This document shows, piece after piece, positions 36,198-44,500 of a DNA stretch of 64,000 bases. Made by a program: the position numbers and the translations under genes. Under the pieces are notes generated by a model. That model did no database searches, was not told where the DNA came from, and saw only the letters and a list, made by a program, of their open reading frames with translations. The number at the start of each line of letters is the position of its first letter. Position 1 is the stretch's first letter. Location: positions 1 through 64,000 of the forward strand of contig NZ_BAAAFH010000022.1 of assembly GCF_039523435.1 (NCBI RefSeq). The letters are read 5' to 3'. Source of the stretch: Wandonia haliotis. Lineage in GTDB: Bacteria > Bacteroidota > Bacteroidia > Flavobacteriales_D > Crocinitomicaceae.

Positions 36198-36671
36198 TCA
36201 GGAAACACTCATAACTGAGTGTTCTATAGTTACTGGGAATGTGCTTATAGCTCCCAATGTATTCCCAGAAGAAACAGTAAACCATACATTAATATAGACA
36301 AGAAAGCATATTATTATTGCTAACGAGAAACCAACTATTTGGTTAAAAACTTTTAAAAAGGATACCATATTGTATATATGGTTTATAATTATTGATATTA
36401 ATATTAGCGTTAAATCAATAACTAATACTTTTGGAGTAATTGCATAAATTAATTTGAGGATCCTTCGTTTTTCAAGAAGAATTCCCAAAGCAAATCGAAT
36501 GATATAAATTAATGTGTATCCGTATAAAATTAATAAACTTAATGTTTTTAAGTACAGTTCTAAAGAAAAATCTCGCCCCAAAAGCAAAATTATTACTATG
36601 ATAACTGTACCTATCCAATACTTGGAGTGGTTAAAAATAGTATAGTTACTGTTGTTTTTCTCCAAAATCAC
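36198..36671 (-). CDS. four-helix membrane protein, possibly cut short by a stop codon
   Basis: A protein of 157 residues with about four transmembrane segments and no recognised family. After its TGA stop the same frame stays open for 39 further codons (36078-36197), with a believable, charged, hydrophilic reading (for example MIPLKKALKESGNENK) that ends by overlapping the next gene. The gene may therefore have been about 197 residues long and lost its tail by a nonsense change, or two frames may line up by chance. Its start overlaps the remnant ORF at 36646-36783 by 26 nt. Confidence 0.5.
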   Translation of the reverse strand: MILEKNNSNYTIFNHSKYWIGTVIIVIILLLGRDFSLELYLKTLSLLILYGYTLIYIIRFALGILLEKRRILKLIYAITPKVLVIDLTLILISIIINHIYNMVSFLKVFNQIVGFSLAIIICFLVYINVWFTVSSGNTLGAISTFPVTIEHSVMSVS

Positions 36672-36783
36672 TTTCTCTCATTTCTTTTGTATCATCAAGT
36701 GTCCCACTATATGTAACCGTAACCCTTTTTTTACTATTGAGATACTTTTCAATAAACCTTCATTATCAAATATGATAAACACT
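36646..36783 (-). pseudogene. remnant of a small ORF, frameshifted at a homopolymer
   Basis: One frame from a GTG at 36783 reads FIIFDNEGLLKSISIVKK, then a T7 run (36726-36732) is met. With one extra base the reading continues as RVTVTYSGTLDDTKEM and on to a TAA at 36646-36648, inside the start of the next gene. The joined reading looks like a real protein end. Either the gene is decayed or the homopolymer length is a sequencing error. Confidence 0.4.
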
Positions 36784-36788
36784 TATAG

Positions 36789-37262
36789 TTAGGGCTGTGG
36801 TCTAATACGAAGTCCCTTTGTTTCAAAAAACTTATCTAATTCAATCCTTTTATCTTCAGGACAGTAAAAATGAATCTTCTTCTTTTTATACTCATTTTGC
36901 TTTAATTTAACGACAATAATCTCATAAGGTAAAAAACCTTGTTTAAATTCATTCATAACTTTAACATCTGTATATTCATATACAGATTTAAACCAAAAAA
37001 AATGAATTACTTCTATATGATCCTGATATAAATTAACTTTTATTATTCCATTTTTTCGACTATACCAAATGAGGTATATCATGAACATAATTAAAGCTAC
37101 ATCTAATACCCAATTAAAAGTAAAAAATAATACTAGGAAGAAGAACAAATGTATGATGAATAAGCTTGGTGCCAACAATAGAAATAACATTAATGGCGCA
37201 GTTCCAAACGAAAATAATTTCGTAAAATTCATAATTTTATTATTCTTAGTTCTCTTTTTCAT
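36789..37262 (-). CDS. two-helix membrane protein with a PH-like tail, candidate immunity protein
   Basis: A protein of 157 residues. Two long transmembrane segments lie at about 17-65, followed by a soluble beta-rich region (VNLYQDHIEVIHFFWFK, then KVMNEFKQGF) similar in pattern to bacterial PH-like domains of small membrane proteins. A later Met (37232) is an alternative start. The first codons overlap the end of the degraded lipoprotein gene at 37246-37781, as do several gene starts in this stretch. Confidence 0.55.
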   Translation of the reverse strand: MKKRTKNNKIMNFTKLFSFGTAPLMLFLLLAPSLFIIHLFFFLVLFFTFNWVLDVALIMFMIYLIWYSRKNGIIKVNLYQDHIEVIHFFWFKSVYEYTDVKVMNEFKQGFLPYEIIVVKLKQNEYKKKKIHFYCPEDKRIELDKFFETKGLRIRPQP

Positions 37263-37781
37263 CTACTTTTTGATCTAAAGTAAGGTGTTCTACAACTCCC
37301 CTAATAGAATAAGTTTGATTAATAACATCCTAAGTACCATCAATCATTTCTCCACCTACTAACTTAACAGTAAAACTTGCTTTACCATTTATTACACCTT
37401 TAAATAGATTAGTTATTTTATCAAACTCCTTGTGAGTTTTGTTTTCAATTTTCAGGTTTTATTATAAACTATAAATTCCATTTAAGAAAAGAATTTAATG
37501 AATTTGAAACCGTAGAGTTTTCGGTTGAAACAATTAGCTCACCAACAATGTAGGCATTGCCTTCTTTAAGTAAAAACAATATTCGTGCTAGTTTCCGCAA
37601 GCCAGGTTCTATCACTATACTCTTCCTGAAATTGAACTCTACATGCTTTGCATCCATATCGCCAGTTAGTACTTTTTAGTCAATGCTTCCAATAAATGAC
37701 TTTGGATTAGAACATGCACAAATCAATAAAAAAAATGCTTGTTGAATAACCAAAATTTACTTCATTAAACCACTTCTTCAT
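37246..37781 (-). pseudogene. decayed lipoprotein gene, candidate lost immunity protein
   Basis: From ATG 37781 the reading begins MKKWFNEVNFGYSTSIF; at an A8 run (37728-37735) a one-base shift gives LLICACSNPKSFIGSID, a lipoprotein signal with a Cys. A TAA (37676-37678) follows, then in the same frame KVLTGDMDAKHVEFNFRK and on to a stop at 37469. A further frame change gives KIENKTHKEFDKITNLF and VKLVGGEMIDGT, one more in-frame TAG, and an end at 37246. The parts together would make a lipoprotein of about 170 residues. The only Met-initiated uninterrupted part is 37469-37657 (62 codons). Confidence 0.5.
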
Positions 37782-37787
37782 AAGTTT

Positions 37788-37940
37788 TTACTTAATGTCT
37801 CTTTCCTTTTCGGATGGAATTTTTCTTTCGAGAAATATATGAACCATAAAAGTTATAATCAATAACCCAATCCCAACGAACCAATTTATTAGATACTTTG
37901 AGTATATCTCTGAATCATCTGATAAAAAGCCAATAAACAT
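37788..37940 (-). CDS. 50-residue single-pass membrane peptide
   Basis: An ORF below the usual length limit. It reads MFIGFLSDDSEIYSKYL, then one transmembrane stretch (FVGIGLLIITFMVHIFL), then a charged tail. Its ATG lies at the edge of the 27-bp repeat (37953-37979) and its stop is 6 nt before the decayed lipoprotein gene. It may be a real small membrane protein or the end of a larger lost gene. Confidence 0.4.
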   Translation of the reverse strand: MFIGFLSDDSEIYSKYLINWFVGIGLLIITFMVHIFLERKIPSEKERDIK

Positions 37941-37952
37941 ACATTTTTTTTT

Positions 37953-37979
37953 CGTCAGGTGATAGTTTGAGACACTACC
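37953..37979. repeat. 27-bp direct repeat, copy A (after the orphan cassette)
   Basis: Identical to 40547-40573; likeness extends through the neighbouring T run to CATACATT. It marks the end of the orphan tip/immunity module. Confidence 0.85.
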
Positions 37980-38064
37980 CTTAGCGGCACCCCACGTTAT
38001 AGCCTCTCTTAAACATCATAGTATTTTTACAGAACTCGGGGAGAAAGGCCTCCTCCCCCACTCC

Positions 38065-38226
38065 CTATTTTTCAATACGAGAACTTATTTCGTATACTAC
38101 TACTAACACTATACCTGAAATAATAATCAAAGTCATGTCAATCGTATTCTTCTTTAATAAAAACAAAAGAATGACATTTAACAATACTGTTATTGCAATA
38201 CTAATGATTAACGATTTAATTTTCAT
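38065..38226 (-). CDS. 53-residue two-helix membrane peptide
   Basis: An ORF too short for routine calling. Its ATG overlaps the stop of the preceding candidate immunity gene as ATGA, which suggests coupled translation. The sequence has two transmembrane stretches (IISIAITVLLNVILLFLL and IIISGIVLVVVY) joined by a short KKNTID turn, and ends SSRIEK. A second small subunit of an immunity pair is possible; no family is recognised. Confidence 0.5.
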   Translation of the reverse strand: MKIKSLIISIAITVLLNVILLFLLKKNTIDMTLIIISGIVLVVVYEISSRIEK

Positions 38227-38564
38227 TTGAATTTTATTCTATTATTAGACGGGTCCTTTGGGTAAAAAATGATGTCGATAGTATCTCCAACAAATAGCAT
38301 ATGATTACATGTACCCTGATAAACTTTATTTTTGTATTTAAACTTATATTTGGAATAATATCTTCTAACGAAATATCTTTCAGTTACAACTGCGATACCT
38401 TCAATTCCATATTGTTCTAACAATTCACGGTCTTTCTTAATTTCATCCTTAACAAAGAATCCTATTATAATCACCATTAAAAAAAATATAAGTGAAAATA
38501 ATATTTGCCGATAATATCGTTTATTAGAATCTCGGCTTTGGTGTTTTTTCTGGTCTTTGACCAT
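38223..38564 (-). CDS. candidate immunity protein of the orphan RHS tip
   Basis: A protein of 113 residues: a basic N-terminal stretch, one transmembrane segment at about 22-40, and an outer beta-rich part (YYSKYKFKYKNKVYQG, VGDTIDIIFYPKDPS). It resembles the 114-residue protein at 35747-36091. The gene begins 41 nt inside the end of the orphan RHS tip ORF and immediately precedes a 53-residue membrane ORF. Genes placed directly after an RHS tip generally encode the matching immunity protein; that is the basis for the call. Confidence 0.6.
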   Translation of the reverse strand: MVKDQKKHQSRDSNKRYYRQILFSLIFFLMVIIIGFFVKDEIKKDRELLEQYGIEGIAVVTERYFVRRYYSKYKFKYKNKVYQGTCNHMLFVGDTIDIIFYPKDPSNNRIKFK

Positions 38565-39387
38565 TTTTGTCTTTTTTCACGTTGTTATTTTGTATTCCCA
38601 TATCCTTAATACTCACAGGGAGTATATCTGAAGGTATTAATGGTTCTGTTTTTAGTACATCTGCAGGGGATGGATTCATTAAAGGAACATAATCTGTTTT
38701 TGGGTTTGCGGGTGAATAATTTCTCTCAACAGTTTGAACAGTTATGTTTATATCTTGTGAAGGAACTGCATCAACGAAATTTACTGAAAGTGAAGATGCA
38801 TTTCCTGTTACAACATTTATAGCTCCATCTATACCTACATCGAACCAATCGACTTTCCCGAAAGCCTTAATAAAATCCTCTTCTAAAGCATAATGAGTCG
38901 TGAATTGCAAAGTTACCGAAATAGTAGCTCCAGTTGCAAACAAAGCAATAATGCTTGGAGCTGAAGCTCTCAACGCTGCCCATGCACATGGTGGACAATC
39001 ACCTTTAGGGTCAGTCAGGATAACTGGATTGTTAAAAACAAAATTATATGGAGTTACACTCGGAAATAATCGTTTTTTCGGATCCAACGACTTCCACCTA
39101 CCCAACCTCGGGTCATATTGCCTGAACTCGGTAGTATAACTATTTCCATTCCCAGACAGTTCGCCATCGTGTTCCATCCCATTGAACTGGTAGCGGTAAT
39201 CCACTCCTCCATTTCTACCCGGCATGGTCATACCAAACGCATAGTAATCACTCCATGAAAGTAGTACAGGGTCGTAGTTACCATCCGTAACATTCCACAT
39301 TTTCCGGTCGTTTATGACGGCAAGGACGTTGCCGAGATGGTTAGTCAACTCATACCGTTTATTTCCACGTTGATCCGTGTGTACCAC
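38524..39387 (-). CDS. orphan RHS core end plus alternative toxin tip (part after the assembly gap)
   Basis: The 287 residues start inside a copy of the RHS core (VVHTDQRGN is preceded by missing bases) and run through the conserved junction DPRLGRWKSLDP to a tip different from that of the full-length RHS gene. The tip, about 190 residues, has a hydrophobic, membrane-like stretch (ALRASAPSIIALFATGATIS) near its start, then FGKVDWFDVGIDGAINVVTG and a basic Pro-rich end (RPEKTPKPRF). It belongs to one ORF with 39419-40192: the two frames differ only because of ten Ns. No start codon or signal peptide of its own is seen, so it is a silent cassette unless recombined. Confidence 0.7.
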   Translation of the reverse strand: MVHTDQRGNKRYELTNHLGNVLAVINDRKMWNVTDGNYDPVLLSWSDYYAFGMTMPGRNGGVDYRYQFNGMEHDGELSGNGNSYTTEFRQYDPRLGRWKSLDPKKRLFPSVTPYNFVFNNPVILTDPKGDCPPCAWAALRASAPSIIALFATGATISVTLQFTTHYALEEDFIKAFGKVDWFDVGIDGAINVVTGNASSLSVNFVDAVPSQDINITVQTVERNYSPANPKTDYVPLMNPSPADVLKTEPLIPSDILPVSIKDMGIQNNNVKKDKNGQRPEKTPKPRF

Positions 39388-39418
39388 GTCTACCCGCTTA
39401 TGCGCAAACGGTTCTAAA

Positions 39419-40192
39419 TTACCATNNNNNNNNNNCCACCTTCACAGGTGTCCCATTGATCCCCAAGCGTTCTGACCCATACAAGTGGCGCTCATCCAAT
39501 TGGTAATTGCGCTGATCCGGATTGGCAGTATACACCCCCATCACCTGTCCGTTCGCATCATAACTGTAATAGGTATACTTCCACTGCGACGGATTGATAA
39601 CATTACCGCCCTGACGCGGTTTCTCCACCTTCAGGATCCGTTGACCAAATGGATTGTAATAGAATTCTAGTTCAGGGCTGTCTGCATCCGTTCGTTTTAT
39701 CCCTGACAGTTTATGATCCCCTAATCGCCAATCCAAAAGGATCCCCTCCGATGCGTCTTCGGTCAACTCACCAATCTTGTTGTAGGTGTAATTCCCTGCA
39801 ACCTGACCGGGTTTAATATCATCATACCCCGGATGGTCTATGGCATCATCTACAACGTAACTCAATCGATTCGATCGTTTACCTCCCAATATATAATAAC
39901 CATACGAAAACCGATCCATATCTACTGCGGAACCAAAACCATTTCTTTCTAAAGATAGTAAATTTCCGTTACGGTCGTACTTGTAATGAGAACCATAGTC
40001 TTCCGTTGCATACGAGTGATTCCAATCAAAATCAGGCCCTTCTTTTCGGTAGGTATTTACCTTTATGAGTCGCTGCAGCTGATCATACCGGTATGCGTAC
40101 CCCTGAACCTCCATGCCCTCTATGGCCGTGACCATGTGGCGGATATTACCATTGAAAAGATCAGGAGCTCCATTACCAAAATTAGTTCCCAT
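39419..40192 (-). CDS. orphan RHS core (part before the assembly gap)
   Basis: YD/RHS-repeat sequence from MGTNFGNGAPDLFNGN to LGINGTPVKV, the same as residues of the full-length RHS protein. The frame is open from an in-frame TGA at 40298-40300, but the first Met is at 40192, with no promoter or signal sequence. It is a 5'-truncated copy of the expressed gene and continues into 38524-39387 once the gap is corrected. Confidence 0.7.
   Translation of the reverse strand: MGTNFGNGAPDLFNGNIRHMVTAIEGMEVQGYAYRYDQLQRLIKVNTYRKEGPDFDWNHSYATEDYGSHYKYDRNGNLLSLERNGFGSAVDMDRFSYGYYILGGKRSNRLSYVVDDAIDHPGYDDIKPGQVAGNYTYNKIGELTEDASEGILLDWRLGDHKLSGIKRTDADSPELEFYYNPFGQRILKVEKPRQGGNVINPSQWKYTYYSYDANGQVMGVYTANPDQRNYQLDERHLYGSERLGINGTPVKVXXXXW
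39426..39435. other. assembly gap of ten Ns
   Basis: Ten Ns inside the orphan RHS core. The parallel copy has six bases at this place. With six bases the ORFs on both sides fall in one frame (40192 to 38524, about 554 codons). Confidence 0.95.
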
Positions 40193-40274
40193 ATAGGTCG
40201 CTTCAGCCGGTATGCCCCCTATTGGATCGTAATCTCTGTCAAAATACCCGAGCGAAAAACCTACTACATCCTTT

Positions 40275-40584
40275 ACACAGATGACGTTGAATTCCCTTCA
40301 AAGTCTTCCGTTTTTTTTCATTGGAAAATTACAACAAATCATACGAGCAATAAATCTGATACACGTAGTACGTAATTATTGAATAATAGGTCGAATAAAA
40401 CACGAAAAAAGGGCAATCTAATGATTCCCCTTATCGAACTATTCTTGCTAAAACCTCCTCTACCACCTGAAAAACAAATGGTTAATTAAACAAATTTCAT
40501 TCATCAATAAATCTGGTACACTACCGAAGTTACATACATTTTTTACCGTCAGGTGATAGTTTGAGACACTACCGAATACACTAC
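40275..40584. other. gene-free spacer between the RHS operon and the orphan cassette
   Basis: 310 bp, AT-rich, with no ORF that looks coding. It has the 27-bp repeat (40547-40573), three GGTAGTGT motifs on the minus strand (in 40510-40590), and two copies of a CAATAAATCTG[A/G]TACAC motif (about 40346-40361 and 40505-40520). Confidence 0.55.
40547..40573. repeat. 27-bp direct repeat, copy B (after the expressed RHS module)
   Basis: Identical to 37953-37979. It lies 12 bp past the stop of the TraB/ChaN-like gene that follows the RHS gene. Confidence 0.85.
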
Positions 40585-41562
40585 CTATTTTTTACTCACA
40601 CACCAATATGTTTTATTTTTTTTCAAGAAAAAAATGTTTCCTTTTTTCACCTTTCGCAATTCACATTTGAATTCATCTAAAAATGTATTATTAAGAACTC
40701 CGAATTTCTTACTCTGTTCAATTTTTCTAACGGAATCATAGATTATTCTCGAATAGTTTTGATTAGGACCTGTAGCATATAACACACCTTCTTTCAGAAG
40801 AAAACTTATCATGTTATTTTGAATATCTACCAGTTTAAACATTCCATCCTCAGGTTGAGAGATATGCATCGAACCAAAAAAACCTCCCCATTTTTGTAGA
40901 CTATTCTCCTGTACATATCTTTTAATTTTCAACGCCATGAGACTATCTCGAAATATCGAATCATCTAAATTTCCTGATTCGTATACTTCAAAATTGATAT
41001 ATGTCTCTTCAATACTCTGAATTAAAGTTAAAAATTCTGATTGATACTTTAGTAATAAAGGAGTTATGTGCGTTCTAATTCGCCCCAAGTAATCCATTAA
41101 AAACGGAATATTTAACTTTTTTGTTTTAAACAGTTGATAAGTAATTTCCGAATGCTCTCTATAATATTCAGATCCACTCAAAAAATTCTCATAATAAACC
41201 TCACGAATTACATTTAGTGCATTTAACAAATCACTCTCAATATCAATTGGAATAATTACAATATTTGATTTCTTAAAAGAGTCCAATTTTAATTTCTGAT
41301 AGTCATTCTTACCAATAGATGCTTCAAAATATTCACTATATGGCATTTCTATAAAAACAGTATCAATTTCATTTTGAGTTAGTATTTCTATATATTGATC
41401 AAGTACATTGTATCTCTCTCGCCCCGAATGATTTTCACCTAATAATATTATTTTCGTTCGACAACTTATATTACCCCTTATCTCAGAAACGTTAATCACT
41501 TGTGCATCAAAATTAAAAACACAAAAAAAAACAATAATTACTGTAACTATACTACTCCTCAT
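40585..41562 (-). CDS. secreted TraB/ChaN (Tiki superfamily)-like protein after the RHS gene
   Basis: A protein of 325 residues with an N-terminal signal sequence ending in FDAQ. IILLGENHSGRERYN near residues 38-52, then TVFIEMPYSEYF, and a late GGFFGSMHI recall the EreA/ChaN-like and TraB (Tiki) families, in which Glu and His of the GEXH motif bind metal or act in hydrolysis. It begins 14 nt after the RHS stop, in the place where an immunity gene would be. A TTG three codons upstream is a possible but less likely start. Whether it is an immunity protein, an effector or an accessory enzyme is open. Confidence 0.6.
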   Translation of the reverse strand: MRSSIVTVIIVFFCVFNFDAQVINVSEIRGNISCRTKIILLGENHSGRERYNVLDQYIEILTQNEIDTVFIEMPYSEYFEASIGKNDYQKLKLDSFKKSNIVIIPIDIESDLLNALNVIREVYYENFLSGSEYYREHSEITYQLFKTKKLNIPFLMDYLGRIRTHITPLLLKYQSEFLTLIQSIEETYINFEVYESGNLDDSIFRDSLMALKIKRYVQENSLQKWGGFFGSMHISQPEDGMFKLVDIQNNMISFLLKEGVLYATGPNQNYSRIIYDSVRKIEQSKKFGVLNNTFLDEFKCELRKVKKGNIFFLKKNKTYWCVSKK

Positions 41563-41576
41563 TCCTATCAATATTC

Positions 41577-44500
41577 TTAATTTCTTTTTCTTGCTTTACG
41601 TCTTTTACTTCGACTCGTAGCTCTCTTTTTTGATAAATCCCATACCCAGTTACTAGTCCTACCATTTCTTAAACGTATTGCTTTTCCAATATAAATCCAA
41701 TTATATGTTCCTAATTTTGTTTTCCACTTAATTCCAAAAAGAGGAGTAAAGGAACGATCGGTAAATTTCCTAGCTTCTTTATGTCGTGTAAAAATCATAT
41801 TATGTGTTTTCCAGTTTCTTCCTATTGCTATTGAAATAAAATGAAATTTACGAGACTTGGTCTCTAAGCTAAAAGAAAAGCCCCATCTAACCTTATTTGA
41901 TCGATTCTTCTTGTTTCGATACTTATCTCTAGCACGAGTCATCCTTAACTTTTTTTCTTTAAAGGTATTTTGAGTAATATTTTCATGTTTATCATCAACA
42001 ATATGCGACAAAGACTCATCCCCCCCCCTTATCGAATACTTCCAAAAAATAATATCTTCATCATCAGATTGCTCAAAAACACCTCCGTATCTAAGTGCTG
42101 GAGAGTCTTTATCTAACTTGATATAAGTAACCTGATCATTTTGTTTCGCTTGATTTAAATTCTCTCGAACAGTTTTGTTAAATAATGCCAGTACATGAAC
42201 CCTTATCCAATTACCTACTTTTTCACCAAACGATTCACCATATCTAATACCTCCTCCACTATTAATATTAGATATGTCATCCGGAGGTAATTCAGTAGGT
42301 AATTCTAACTTTTTCCTTGCTGGACCACCTTCCAAACCTTCAGGGTCGATAAAATATATAGGATTATTATTAAACGCCGTATACGGACTCATTTCAGGAT
42401 AATCCGCCATCAACGGATCCAACGACTTCCACCTACCCAACCTCGGGTCATATTGCCTGAACTCGGTAGTATAACTATTTCCATTCCCAGACAGTTCCCC
42501 ATCGTGTTCCATCCCATTGAACTGGTAGCGGTAATCCACTCCCCCATTTCTACCCGGCATGGTCATACCAAACGCATAATAATCACTCCATGAAAGTAGT
42601 ACAGGGTCGTAGTCACCATCCGTAACATTCCACATTTTCCGGTCGTTTATGACGGCAAGGACGTTCCCCAAATGGTTGGTCAACTCATACCGTTTATTTC
42701 CACGTTGATCCGTGTGTACCACGTCTACCCGCTTATGCGCAAACGGTTCTAAATTACCATCGACAATCACCTTCACAGGTGTTCCGTTGATCCCCAAGCG
42801 TTCTGCCCCGTACAAGTGGCGCTCATCCAATTGGTAATTGCGCTGATCCGGATTGGCAGTATATACCCCCATCACCTGTCCGTTCGCATCATAACTGTAA
42901 TAGGTATACTTCCACTGCGACGGATTGATAACATTACCGCCCTGGCGCGGTTTCTCCACCTTCAGGATCCGTTGACCAAATGGATTGTAATAGAATTCTA
43001 GTTCAGGGCTGTCTGCATCCATTCGTTTTATCCCTGACAGTTTATGATCCCCTAATCGCCAATCCAAAAGAATTCCCTCCGATGCGTCTTCGGTCAACTC
43101 ACCGATCTTGTTGTAGACGTAATTCCCTGCAACCTGACCGGGTTTAATATCATCATACCCCGGATGGTCTATGGCATCATCTACAACGTAACTCAATCGA
43201 TTCGATCGTTTACCTCCCAATATATAATAACCATACGAAAACCGATCCATATCTACTTCGGAACCAAAACCATTTCTTTCTAAAGATAGTAAATTTCCGT
43301 TACGATCGTACTTGTAATGAGAACCATAGTCTTCCGTTGCATACGAGTGATTCCAATCAAAATCAGGTCCTTCTTTTCGGTAGGTGTTTACCTTTATGAG
43401 TCGCTGCAGCTGATCATACCGGTATGCGTACCCCTGAACCTCCATGCCCTCTATGGCCGTGACCATGTGGCGGATATTACCATTGAAAAGATCAGGAGCT
43501 CCATTACCAAAATTAGTTCCCATATAGGTCGCTTCAGCCGGTATGCCTCCTATTGGATCGTAATCTCTGTCAAAATACCCGAGCGAAAAACCTACCACAT
43601 CCTTTGCCACCCGTAAGTTACGTGCTGCAAATAGTCCTGTTGGGTAAACCGTTCCGTCTTTTCCGGGATCTTTACTTTTGTCCAGCATATTACTGTTCAT
43701 CCCTTTCAGCCAACCGTTAATGGTGTACATAAAGTCTTGTCCCTGTACCCGCGCACTTCCGATTTCCTTGCGAGCCAACGGTCCGTAGTCGTAATAGCTA
43801 TACCCCGCTTCCCGGTGATAGTGAATCGCATCCGTACTGCTGTGCACTTCCGTCAAACGGTTCAAAGCATCGTATGTATACGTCTGCGTATGTTGATCGA
43901 TTTTTTCTGCCTGGTACAGGACTTTCTTCATGTTTCCACTCAGCAGCTCATACTCATATTGCGTAGAAACATTCTCTGTCGGTAATCCATCCAATGGCAT
44001 ATCCTGAATCACTTCTTTCACATTCCCGTGCACATCATACGAATAATGTACAGCACTTTGGTATTTCCCAATCTCCGACTGATAAACCGGATAATACATC
44101 ACTGAAGCTACACGCATACGCAGATGCTCCTGTTGACCGTTCGCAAACTTACTCTCGACATAAGAATTCAGAGGTTTATCATACTGTGTCCGGGTAATTT
44201 CCATCCGATAACTTGAAGTTACCCAACTTTCAAATGCGCTTCCTTTATCATCCACTTTAAGAATCGATTCAGCAGGGGGATTATTTTTAATGAGTCCCAC
44301 TTCAACAGGTCGTCCTATTTTATCATATAACGTATAACTCAGATACCCCAAGCTTGCCTGATGCGGATTCTGTGAAGCCGCAATACGTCCGTAGAAATCA
44401 TACCAGAATCGGGTGTCTCCTTCCTGATCCGGGTTGGTTGTGGTTACCAACTGATTGTAACTGTTATATCCATACGAAGTTATAAACGTATGATCCGGAA

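Larger units (their letters stand above)
39079..40274 (-). repeat. orphan copy of the RHS core
   Basis: Nearly identical to 42414-43605. Comparing the two translations shows five changes in about 390 residues (A/E, T/M, T/V, S/A, N/D). Likeness ends sharply at both edges: at 39079, where the tips diverge, and at 40274, where unrelated sequence begins. Confidence 0.92.

Noticed and set aside
37953..40573. Composite transposon bounded by the 27-bp repeats
   Set aside because: No transposase gene or target duplication lies between them; module exchange by homologous recombination explains the layout better.
39079..43605. CRISPR or short tandem repeat array
   Set aside because: The repeats are one long duplicated segment, not short units with spacers.
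42816..43616. Plus-strand open frames that occur twice (here and at 39485-40375)
   Set aside because: They recur only because the RHS core is duplicated; both are antisense to it.
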